DNA of 64,000 bases from Acanthococcus lagerstroemiae (Eukaryota > Arthropoda > Insecta > Hemiptera > Eriococcidae). Position 1 is the stretch's first letter, and every line of letters begins with the position of its first letter. Location of the stretch: positions 46,273,574 to 46,337,573 of the forward strand of contig CM063114.1 in NCBI GenBank assembly GCA_031841125.1. The letters run 5' to 3'. This document shows, piece by piece, positions 53,867 through 63,530 of the stretch. A program made the position numbers and the translations under genes. Below the pieces are notes generated by a model that saw only the letters and a list, made by a program, of their open reading frames with translations, was not told the DNA's origin and did no database searches.

Positions 53867-55118
53867 CAAAGTTTTTATGAAAATTATCAAGGCCAGAATA
53901 TACCCCTACTCGACTCACAGCAAGCAAAGGAGCAGGTGGGCTTGAGGAAAAACCACTCGACAATCGACCAGATTTTTGTGACTAACCAACTAATAGAAAA
54001 GGCAAAAGAATATAACTTTAAAATTTACCTATTGTTTATCGATTTTTCGAAAGCTTCCGACTCAATAAATCACGATTTTCTATGGACGGCATTAAAAAAC
54101 CTAGGTTGTCACCAAAAGATAATTAGAATAATCAAAAATGTATATGACGGGGCGAATGCCTATGTAAAAACTGATGCAAAAGGAGATAACTTCAAAATTG
54201 GGAGGGGAGTGAGACAGGGGGACCCATTGTCACCCAACCTGTTCAACTGCGCCTTGGAAGAGGCGATGAGGTTGTTCGACTGGGAAGGAAGAGGAATGAA
54301 AATAGACGGCGATTACCTCAGTAACCTTCGTTTTGCAGACGACATAGTTCTAGTGGCGAGCGAGCTAGAAGAACTAGAAGAAAGAGCAGAAAAATGCATA
54401 GAAGCATGTAAAAAATCCGGGCTAAAGGTGAATACAAACAAAACTCTTATCAAACGCAGAGGAGGTGACAGTGATGATAGATGGCATAAGCATCGAATGG
54501 GAAAAGGAAGTAAAATACCTCGGACAAATCGTTTCATTTGAGTGTGCAAGAGAGAAGGAACTATCAAACAGGATAAGAGGAGGATGGAATTGCTACTGGA
54601 AGTTAAAAAATATCTTCAAAAGCAAATTCCCTGTAGGTACTAAAGCTGAAGTGTGGAGAAGCTGCATACAACCAGCCATGGCTTACGGGGCCCAAACATG
54701 GGCACTTACCAAGGCAAACGTTAGTCGGCTAAGGACAAACCAAAGAGTCATGGAAAGGAGTATGGCAGGTGTGAGGAAAAAAGACAAAATCAAAATTGAG
54801 GCCATAAAACAGAAAACAAAGTTAAAAGATCTAGGAGCAGTGGTAAAGGACCTCAAGTGGAACTACGCGGGACACATCATCAGGCAAAAAGAAAATAGGT
54901 GGAAAAGAAGGGTGGAAGGGTGGACCCCATACGATCAAGAAAGGGAGAGGGGCAGACCCTATACCCGCTGGTGAGATGAGCTAAGAAGAGAGCTAGGCCC
55001 CACCTGGAGAAGGTATACCCACGACAAAAAAGACTGGTGGAAAAGAGGGGAGGCATATGCCCAAAAGTGGGCTGGTTGGAAAGAAAAGTGTAAGGTTGGA
55101 GGGGGAGTCCTCCACTGC

Positions 55119-55141
55119 TCGTGACGCAGAGTGTCACGAGT
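55119..55141 (+). other. 3'-UTR stem-loop of the RTE-like LINE
   Basis: CTCGTGAC (55119-55126) pairs perfectly with GTCACGAG (55134-55141) around a 7-base loop GCAGAGT. It lies between the ORF2 stop and the AATAAATG tail. Confidence 0.75.
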
Positions 55142-55233
55142 TGTAACAGTATGTAAAAGGCAACCAAATAAATGCTGTTATTATTATGGACTGTGGAATG
55201 TCTCTGAAATCTCATATTTTGAACATCGAACGC

Positions 55234-55620
55234 CGCCTCGGTTTAAATACCGCGTAAGTCCACATTTCATGAATAGTAGGTTTTACATAGTATCTAATGT
55301 AAAACAGTCGAGGAATTTAAATTTAAAATCCTCGTAAGTCGAAAGAGCACCTTACCATTCCTAACGGTGAAATTAGAAACCTCGTAAGGCAGGGCACACA
55401 CCAAAGACACTGAAACGAAAAAAAATGTCACGAAACTAGTTTTGTGTGCAACAAAAAAGAGCACTGCTGGAAACTATTTATGTCAATACCGCACACCAAA
55501 GAAACTGGAAGAGGTTGCAAGAGCGTGTGGTCACGTTTGCACATCCAAATTTTCTATTCAGTTTTTATGTTTCCTGACGTTTGTGCATTTCTGGACTTAC
55601 GTGGTATTTAAACCGAGGCG
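55234..55620. mobile_element. 387-bp MITE with 29-bp inverted ends
   Basis: CGCCTCGGTTTAAATACC followed by GCGTAAGTCCA (55234-55262) is repeated in reverse complement at 55592-55620 with one change. Inside are shorter echoes (CCTCGTAAGTCG, CCTCGTAAGGC) and two copies of GCACACACCAAAGA/CGCACACCAAAGA. No recognisable protein. Target duplication not clear. Confidence 0.85.
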
Positions 55621-57034
55621 ATATATAGCTTACTGACTGACATTTCAGTTCAGTTCACCCTGAACAACGTCCCTTACTGAAGTTTGCGTCTCCTACGAAC
55701 AAAGTTACTGTTTCCGGTCACTGTGGCGCGTGAACCTCGCCGTGTTACTTTTTGGCTTCTCGCACGAAGGTATTCAAACGACATACATCATTTTTGGGAG
55801 ACTAAAATGACGAAACCAATAAAGCTGTCCGTCAAAGGCCGTACAGTATAATTTTAATCAAGTCCAAATGTGCTCGAACGTCAATCTGGTGTTCAAAACA
55901 GCCTCGAACTTAATATTCAAGGTTTACTTTCGGTAGGGAGAAAGTTACGCTCGAAAGAGCGTTTAACGAAGTTTACGTATGAAACCGCGATGACCAATAT
56001 ACGTTGCTGACCTTATTCGAAATCCTTTCCGACAGCTTGACTTTAGAGCCGCGTTATACTGCTGACCCGACGCGACGTGAGCTGTAGCGTCGGAATTTTA
56101 AAATCTCCTGGCCGTCGGTCGTGGTGGCAGCGGCCTATATGTACGCTGCGTAAAACTGTACCAAAAATGGAAGCGCCAAAAAAGCGTTTACTCAGGTTGA
56201 CAGACCACAAAACTACTTGCTGTTGCTCGGTACATATTTCCCATGATAGCAGTTAATATTTCGCAATCTACGAACCACACAAGTCGGATACAAAAGGCGT
56301 GGTTTATCACCAACTAATGTGATATCGCCTAAGAGCATTTTGTTTTAAACGCGAACGCCAGCCGCAGTTTTTGAATAATTATCATGTAAATTTCGAAAAG
56401 GAAAATTAAGTTTCTTTTGCGAAACTTTGGCGGTACACTGCCAGATTTCGAAAGCGCAACGAAACTGGTATCGCGTTGGCGGAAACGGAATTCTGATTTC
56501 AGGACACGAAAAGTCCGTCACTCGGCGTAATAAAATGGTAAAGAGAATGAAATATCGCGAGTGGAAGAAAGATCGAAATAATTTGGTGAGCAATAAGGAA
56601 ACTGTATCTGTACCGAGCAGGCAACCACATGGGATATAAGGTCGAATTCTTTCGTCAGATCCGTCTCGTATTTTTTGGTTAATCATTCGTACTTTGCGGT
56701 TGTTGGCCCTGCAAAGCAAATGAAACCGAGGGTCGTGTAATGTGAGGAGCAGTTAACTTGAATCAAATTATCATTAGTAAAGAGAATTCTGTAGACGATT
56801 GCTAGCCGTTTCCAAGTACCCTGTTAATTTCCGGAATCAGTTGGAGACATTTTTCATTCGACGGAGAACTTTTTTGTCTTTGCCCTTTATGAACATGGCT
56901 GGTGAAAAGTCGTCTGCTCAATTATGAAAGCTTGAAATGTGGTATGTGTGTTACTAAGACCACGGCCGGTATGAAACTGCACCATACAGAACCATTTACG
57001 TGGTGCTCTGCATCACATGGAATAAAAAATACAA
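55621..57034. other. Unassigned sequence
   Basis: No gene recognised. Frames at 56345-56719 (minus) and 56427-56639 (plus) overlap and resemble nothing known. Contains CG-rich patches near 55960-56130 that look like host DNA. Confidence 0.45.
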
Positions 57035-57125
57035 ACAGTCGTCAATTGACATCGCATCTTTACGTTGCACTTCATAGAGTGCGTTTTCATTTTCATAATT
57101 TAACTTTTTCTTCTTCATTTTCATT
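57035..57125 (+). repeat. Dispersed repeat shared with 14835-14925
   Basis: GTCGTCAATTGACATCGCA, GCACTTCATAGAGTGCGTTT and TTCATTTTCATAATTTAAC match the copy at 14835-14925 in order. Confidence 0.75.
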
Positions 57126-57319
57126 TTATCAATCAGAAATGATTGAAATGAAAATATGCTTCATGTAGTGACGTGTGAAGGCGCGAACTAAATATCAGCT
57201 TCTTTTTTGCAATTTAGAAAAACAACAACAAAAAACTGAAAATTCTTACGTGGGTATAATTTTTTAGTTTCTTGGGGAGAGGCTTTTCTTCTCCCCCTGT
57301 TTACGCCTATGCTTTCAGA
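57126..57319. other. Unassigned spacer
   Basis: Nothing recognised. Confidence 0.5.
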
Positions 57320-57720
57320 CTCGATGAGACTTCTCGAGACTTGATCGCGACTTTTTAGGATTCTTAGCGACTTTTTAAAACTGTCAAAACTCCTTCAGGG
57401 TCCTCGGTGACTTTTCAAGACTCTGTAGGACTCTTATAGACTTGCTTAATGCTCGCTAAAGCTCCACGACTCTTTCAGACTTAATCACGACGTTTTAAGA
57501 TTCTTGGAGGCTCTTTAAAACGTTGTCATAATCTGTTCAAGGTCCTCAATGGCTTTTCAAGACTCTGTAGGACTCTTCTAGACTTGCCTCATGCTCCCAA
57601 GGCTATTGAAAACATTTTGCAATCTTTGAGATTCTTTCACACTCATTTAAGATTCCTTGAAACTCCGTAGATTCGAGGAGGCTAATTTCAAACTGTTGAA
57701 ATTCACCATTTGTGAAGGGT
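57320..57720 (+). repeat. Degenerate GACTCTTCAAG-type array with ~146-bp period
   Basis: Two higher units are visible: GGTGACTTTTCAAGACTCTG-TAGGACTCTTATAGACTTGC near 57408 and ATGGCTTTTCAAGACTCTG-TAGGACTCTTCTAGACTTGC near 57549. GATTCTTAGCGACTTTTTAA and GATTCTTGGAGGCTCTTTAA match at the same offset. Inside, the words GACT, CTTTTCAAGACTC and TTTCAGACTT recur every ~15-20 bases. Confidence 0.75.
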
Positions 57721-58180
57721 TTCTGATTTCACTTTCTCCTTATGAGGGGAGCAATTGTCCTCTTTGCCTTTCCCTTGTAGTCGCACCTGAACTGCCCTTT
57801 GTCGGTGTAAGAGGAAAGATCAAATATGGGTCTTGATGCATTCTTAAAAAAATATATGGTCTTTGGTGGTAAAACTGAACTGATTGAAAACAATGACAGC
57901 TCTCTCTCTCTCTCTCTGTCTGTCTCTCTCTCTCTGTCTCACACACACACACCGCAGACAGATCTGCAGCCATCCTAGAGCATTTTCATGTCTCGGTTCA
58001 TACTGACGTCTCAGTAATCGATTATAATTATCCCCGTCTTCCTCGTGTCATGTAACATGTTATATGCTTTCGTTCTCTAATTGAAAAAATTTTCATGGAA
58101 ATTTCTAAGAACAACACGGCTGCAGATTGTAGTCACGCAGGGCACAACAAATGTCAACCACAATTTGTGTCGGGGTTCAG
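57721..58180. other. Unassigned, with TC/AC microsatellite
   Basis: (TC)n and (AC)n runs at about 57900-57950; otherwise nothing recognised. The minus frame 57740-57973 is partly a microsatellite by-product. Confidence 0.55.
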
Positions 58181-58800
58181 ACGTGTTTTACACTTCAAGA
58201 CTCATTCGGAATGATTCAAGATTATGCCTAAAGATTTTTCTAACTTTTTCATGATTATTATTCCAAGTTGTGAAAACATTTCCTTACAGACTTGACCAGT
58301 TTTTTCACAAGACACGCTCAGACTCGCTGATATGATCAGTGCAGTAGGTATTTCCCATTCTTTCCAGGTTCAAGGCGAAGGGGAAAAATCCACACATTTT
58401 TTCAAAAATTCTTCAGACGTAATTTTACTCTTCAAGAATCCTGTACAGTTGTTCAGTATTGTCTCTAAAGCTTTTTCGGACTTGTTTAAGTTTATTATTT
58501 CACACTCTAAAGGACTTCTCCAGACTCTTTCAGGCTTTTGCAAGACCCTTTGAGACTCGCTATAAGAGTTTTCTAGATCCCTTGAGACCAAATTAGTACT
58601 CTTCAAGACGCATCTAAATACTAGAACAAGTTTTAAAGAGTCATAAATGAGTTTAGAAAAGCTTTCTGGAATCTGGAAAAGATTAAACCCGTCTGTATAA
58701 GCGTTCAACAATGCTGGAGGTCTCAGAAGTTTCAATGAAGCAAGAACAGTCCCAAACATTTCAAACATGTCTAGGAGCATTCTAGAAAGACCTTGAAGAA
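58181..58800 (+). repeat. More degenerate GACTC-rich repeat sequence
   Basis: Words such as TTCAAGACTCATTC, TCCAGACTCTTTCAGGCTTT and GCAAGACCCTTTGAGACTCG recur irregularly. The 136-codon minus frame 58370-58780 runs through this repeat and is probably a by-product. No clean period can be set by eye. Confidence 0.55.
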
Positions 58801-59520
58801 GCTAAAGCTGGCTAGGAAAAATTCAGTGAGTCCCCTTCGTGATGTCTGAAAAACTGGGGATGAGTTCGGTAAAATAAAATTCGAGATATCGGTGTTAATT
58901 TACAAGTTTTGAAAGTCGCTGAATTCAATTCTGGAAGTATTTCTCGAATTCGAACCTTAAGGGGCCAGCAGACCAGATGACGAAATTTTATTCCTGAGAA
59001 TAGCTTATGAATAAGAGTTCAAAGTTTCAGCGCTTACAGGTGCCAAGAAAAGTAACTGTTAATTGAATTAATTTAATTAGAGGGGGAAGCGGCTGTGGCT
59101 CCTATGCCTCTCATCTGATCAATATGAAACGTTGTAGGAATTTTACTTGATAGGAACTGATCTGGGGAAGGGGGAGGGAGAAGTTCCTTGACAAAATAAG
59201 TCCACCGCGAGACAATGGGGGCACTTCATTTTTCAGAGACAGCATTTTGGACCTCAAATTAAAAATTAAAATTGGTTCGGAAAAATTTTATTATTTTTTG
59301 CTGAAATTTTGCGTATCATGTTTTTAAGTCAAAAACAATAAAATCACTCTACTCGTCGAATCAGGCCATTGTCCTATCGATATCCCTATTAAATTGAAAA
59401 CGGTTTTTCCGGAGGCATACCTAATCCCAAAAATTTCAAAACATTTTTTTGCAAAAGTAGTAACTTTGAGCTACTTTTTTGTTTCCTTAAATTTAGTTTC
59501 ATCTTGGTCACTTTTTTGAT
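58801..59520. other. Unassigned, with one copy of the ~125-bp family
   Basis: 58860-58960 (AAAATTCGAG, AATTTACAAGTTTTGAAAGT, CGCTGAATTCAATTCTGG) resembles the repeat units at 10000-10480. The remainder shows no feature. Confidence 0.45.
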
Positions 59521-59981
59521 TTGCGCAGATATTCACTTCACTTATTTGGTCGAAAATTCTGTTCCTCACCCAGTATTTATGTAGGTTTTTTTCATTCGTC
59601 GTTGCTTTGAATGCGGTTGGCCTCAGTGACCTGTCTGCGAAGTCGAAATTGCCGAATTTCTGGAGGAGCCCGAAGTATCGATGTTTTTCTTCTGTGATCT
59701 GTCTCTGCAATGCTTCTTGGTGTGCGTTTAGTCTCTGACAATCCTCGGTGATCGGTCTTCTGGGATCTTATTCACGTGGGTCCCCCATTTCTTCAGACAG
59801 TTTTTGATCTGTTTTATAATAGGTGTCACTCCCAGCGTGTTAATGGTTTCTTCCGATCTTATTCGGTCCTGCAAATTGACTATCGTAGTTCTTCTCATGA
59901 AATTTCTGCAGTAGCTGGTTTTCGTTTATTTTTTTATTTTTATTTTTATTTTTTTTTCAGAACCCAGGCTTTGCTAGTATA

Positions 59982-62178
59982 CAGGGTTAGGCGGTTTCCC
60001 TTCCACCATAAGGAAAATCCCGTTACGATGAACGAAGTATAACTCAATTGTTTCGCCAGGCGAGCGGTCTCTTCGACAGGAATTTCATGGGAAATATTCG
60101 GGGAAAACTCCGATGGCTTTTGAAGAATTTTATCAAGAAATTCAGGAAAATTTTTCTGAATCTCAAAGAATTTCATCGGGAATCTTCGAGAAAAATCTCA
60201 TATTCGGGAAAAATTTGCGATAATTTTCGAATAATTTCATCGGACATCATTGAAAAATATCTCCAATGATTTCAGACGAACCTTGTCAGAAAGTTTAGGA
60301 AAAATCTCCAATGATTCCAAACAATTTCATTATGAATCATCGAGAAGTATCTCTGATGATTTTGGAATGCTTTTCAGAAATTTTCGTCAAAAATGCTCGG
60401 GGAAAATCTCTAATAATTTTCAAGGAATTAATCAAAAATTCGGAGAAAAAAATGAGATGATTCCTGGAGAATTTCATCGGAAATGTTCAGAAAAAAGTCC
60501 AGTGTTTTCTGAAGAATTTCCTCGATTATCTTCGGAAAAATTTTCCGATAATTTTCAAAGAATTGCATCGGAAATTTTCGAATCGGAAATTTTCGGAAAA
60601 TAACTCCGATAATGTCCGAAGAATCTCATCGAAAATTTTAGAAAAAATTTGTAATGTTTTCCAAGACAGTTCATCAGTAGTCTTCGAAAAAATCTTGTGA
60701 TAATTATTGAATAATTTCATAGCAAATATTCGGAGAAAAACTCCGACGGTTTCTGTTGAATTTTATCGAAAATCTTCTGGAAAAATGTTCGATAATTTCC
60801 GAAGCATTTCATCGTAAATCTTCGGAAAAAATCGAGGATGATTTTTAAGCAATTTCATCGTAAATTTTCGAGAAAAAAATGTCCAATAATTTCCAAAAAA
60901 TCACATCGGAAATCTTTAGAAAAAATCTCCATTGTTTTCCAAATAATGTCATTAAAATTCTTCGAGAAGATTTCCTGATAACTTTTGAAGAATTTTATCG
61001 AAATCACTCTCGGGAAACAACACCAAGAGTTTTGAAGAATTGTGCTGAAAATCTTCAGGAAAAACTCGCGATTATTTCCAAAGAATTTCGTGAAATATAT
61101 TCGGAACGATTCCTTTGATTTTCAAAGATTATTTCCGACGAACTTTATCGAAAATATTAAGGGTAAATTTCCGACCATTTTCAATTAATTTTATCGGACA
61201 TCATTGAAAAATATTATCCGATGATTTCAAGTGAAATTTGTGGGAAATTTTAGGAAACCTCTGCAATTATTCCAAAGGATTTTATCGAAAATTATTGAGA
61301 AATACCTTCGATGATTCTTGAAGGTTATCACCAGAAAAATAATTTGATGATTTCCAGATATTTTCATCGGAATATTTTGGGATAAATATTTCGATGATCT
61401 CAGAAGAATTTCATCAGATATATTCGGGAAAAATCTCCGATGATTTCTACAGAATAATTTCATTTGAATAATTTTCGATGAGATTCTTCGGAAATTATCG
61501 GAGTTGTTTCCGAAAATTTCCGATGTAATTCTTTAAAAATTATCGGAGTTGTTCCGAAAATTTCCGATGCAATTCTTTAAAAATTATCTGAAAATTTTCC
61601 CGAAGATTTTTGAGGAAATTCTTTAGAAAACACTGGCCTTTTCTCTGAGTATTTCCATAATATTCTCCGGAAATCATCTCATTTTTTCTCCAAAATTTCT
61701 GATTAATTCCTTAGAAATCTTTGGAGATTTTCCCCGAATATTCTTGACGAAAATTTCTGAAAAGCATCAAAAATTTTCTGAGAATATCCTTCCAAAATCA
61801 TTAGCGATACTTCTCGATGAATCATTATGAAATTGTTTGGAATCATTGGATATTTTTCTTAAAATTTCTGACAAAATTCGCCTGAAATTATTGGAGATAT
61901 TTCTCTATGATGGCCTATGAAATTCTTCGAAAATTATCGCAAATTTTTCTTGAATAGGAGATTTTTTTCGAAAGGTTTCTGATGAAATTCTTCGGAGATC
62001 TAGAAAATTTTTCCTGAAGATTCTTGATAAAATTCTTTAAAAGCCATCGGAGTTTCCCCCGAATATTTCCCAAGAGATTCCTGTCGAAGAGACCGCTCGC
62101 CTGGCGAAACAATTGAATCATACTTCGTCCAGCGTAACAGTGTTTTCCTTATGGCGGAAGGGAAATCGACTAACCCTG
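59982..62178. mobile_element. 2.2-kb long-inverted-arm (foldback-like) element built of ~70-bp repeats
   Basis: The ends CAGGGTTAGGCGGTTTCCCT (59982) and, on the minus strand from 62178, CAGGGTTAGTCGATTTCCCT start two arms that align for ~660 bases (59982-60640 against 62178-61466). The first ~110 bases of each arm are unique (TTGTTTCGCCAGGCGAGCGG is identical in both). The rest, and the ~825-bp centre, consist of degenerate repeats with GAAGAATTTCATCGGAAAT and TCGG-AAAAAATCTCCGATGAT words every ~65-80 bases. TA lies at each outer edge (59980-59981, 62179-62180), and the LINE reading frame continues across the site. No transposase is encoded; open frames are by-products of the repeats. A TA duplication is typical of Tc1/mariner-type enzymes; the long repetitive arms resemble Foldback elements. 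Non-autonomous. Confidence 0.88.
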
Positions 62179-62418
62179 TATGTCAACAAGGGCACTGCCA
62201 ATGTGTCCAAAATTTGTAAACGCGTTTCATGTCTTGTTTTATTTGATCTGAGAATTCTGTTTAGTCCAGTTACTCGGAGGAACTTATTCAATTTGACGCT
62301 GATATCAACTTCGCCTTGCTATGACGTATCCACTCTCAGGTATCACAATGTGTTGGCCCGCTCTCCAATTTTCACGTTTGTTACGATCTCGCTTTGGATA
62401 GGATCTTTTCCCTTGAAA

Positions 62419-63061
62419 GGTGTCTCCACACATGAACGTGAACGCGAAAGAGGCTAGCCAAAATGAGGTGCATGCGTGCTAATATGGATGTGTTACCAAG
62501 GCGCAGCAAACTGCCTCGGGTGTCAGATTGTACGTCATTTGACCCGAGACGGAACAAACGCTATCTGTCGCGAGTCGGTACTTCAAAGAGAATTCGGTAC
62601 AAAATCATTCAGATGTGGACGTCATATTGTTCGGGATACCACCGAACACTGGATGAAACACGGCCGGAAGCTGCCTGGTTTCGTGCTACGCCAAACACAT
62701 ATATATAATGCACTCATGAGGCATTCGTTCGGCTCCGGCTTACCTCGTTCACGTTCGCGTTCAGATGTGAACGTACCTTAGGCGCGTCCACATCTGAACG
62801 CGAACGTGAACGATCTGAACGAATTCGTCATGTGGTAACTACATAGATGTGTTCGGCGTTCACCAAGGCACGAAACCAGGCAGCGTCTGGCCGTGTTTCA
62901 TCCAGTGTTCGGTGGTATCCCGAACAATATGACGTCCACATCTGAACGATTTTGTACCAAATTCTCTTTGAAGTACCGACTCGCGACAGATAGCGTTCGT
63001 TTGGCCTTGGGCCGCATGCCAGGCAGTTTGCCGCGCCTTATTAACACGTCCACATTAAGGC
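62419..63061. mobile_element. Two inverted copies of a ~360-bp inverted-repeat element (long palindrome)
   Basis: Copy 1 spans 62419-62778, copy 2 (opposite orientation, lacking its outer ~60 bases) 62782-63061, separated by TTA. Arms 62478-62778 and 63061-62782 align nearly throughout, e.g. TATCTGTCGCGAGTCGGTAC, GACGTCATATTGTTCGGGAT and ACCGAACACTGGATGAAACA in both. At the centre the ends read GGTACGTTCACATCTGAACG (minus) and GGCGCGTCCACATCTGAACG (plus), both followed by CGAACGTGAACG. The outer end of copy 1 starts GGTGTCTCCACACATGAACG. TTA between copies and the GG..GTCCACATC-type end would fit a PIF/Harbinger-like origin, but that is tentative. Open frames (62463-62781) follow the palindrome and match no known protein. 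Confidence 0.75.
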
Positions 63062-63530
63062 TAAGGTGATGAGGCTACCTTCACATCATATTTCCACAGC
63101 AATCTTCTTCAACTGATTTTCTTGTAGTTTGTCCTCGCTTTCTGCTGGTGTTACTTGGTCGTCTGCAAACAGCACAGTATATCCAGTGATATTCTTGCGA
63201 CCTTTCCTTCTGGCTTCATTTTTATCCATTCGTGCGAGGTTTTATCCATATTCACATACCTATATTGAACAGAGTGTACACGAGAGGAAACATCCTTGTC
63301 GAACACCCTTGCGTTTATACCTGCTTACTTGAATTCTACGTCACCTACTTTGATTTTCGTTCCATCAAATAACCCTTCTATTACTCCGATTAGCTTTCGC
63401 TCGATGTCATAGTTTCTCAAGACTAAACACCTTCTCTCGGTCGATATTATCGTAAGCTTTCTCGAGATGTATGAAACATACGTGCATGTCATGGTTGTGT
63501 TCAATCTGCTACTTTCTGGGACGATTGGCC

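Larger units (their letters stand above)
52386..55180 (+). pseudogene. RTE-like LINE ORF2, best preserved element of the window
   Basis: Endonuclease (5' end missing): FYEELENTLDKHREYYNIIL and GDWNAIIGSQRDV near 52500-52590, FFNKNKKLKWTWQSP, YKNEIEHLIVNDMG and FHFGSDHSFC near 52820. The linker is an open frame 52966-53742. Reverse transcriptase: SLKEGKAAGPDGIGNWELK near 53530, KNYRPISLTSM, an insertion (53743-53866), VFMKIIKARIYP, LRKNHSTIDQIF, YLLFIDFSKASDSINHDFL with the first aspartate, RGVRQGDPLSPNLFNCALE and LRFADDIVLVASE with FADD at ~54331-54342. Tail: KYLGQIVSFECAREKEL, AYGAQTWALTKANV, NYAGHIIRQKENRWKRR, ERGRPYTRW, one stop (about 54973), then WWKRGEAYAQKWAGWKEK. Few shifts and one tail stop make it the youngest-looking LINE here. 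A 13-base G run (52727-52739) breaks the endonuclease frame. It ends with a stem-loop and an AATAAATG tail near 55180. Confidence 0.92.
59525..63530 (-). pseudogene. LINE ORF2 C-terminal half, split by two later insertions
   Basis: Piece 1 (63530-63066, minus): MHVCFIHLEKAYDNIDREKV, VIEGLFDGTKIKVGDVEFK, GVRQGCFLSCTLFNIGM and GYTVLFADDQVTPAESED with catalytic FADD near 63159-63172. Piece 2 (62418-62181): FKGKDPIQSEIVTNVKIGER, VDISVKLNKFLRVTG, and ETRLQILDTLAVPLLTY. Piece 3 (59981-59525): SKAWVLKKK directly continues LLTY, then FMRRTTIVNLQDRIRSEETI and IIKQIKNCLKKWGTHVN. The three pieces read as one protein in order (palm, post-palm, tail), so a single LINE was interrupted at 63065/62419 and 62178/59982. 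The LINE has further stops and shifts and an (AAAAAT)n expansion near 59925-59958. RTE-like by its FADD box and tail; the clade is not certain. Endonuclease is missing. Confidence 0.88.

Noticed and set aside
60048..61463. Open frames of 65-117 codons rich in F, K, S and E
   Set aside because: By-products of the ~70-bp repeats in the foldback-like element; they occur on both strands and share no domain.
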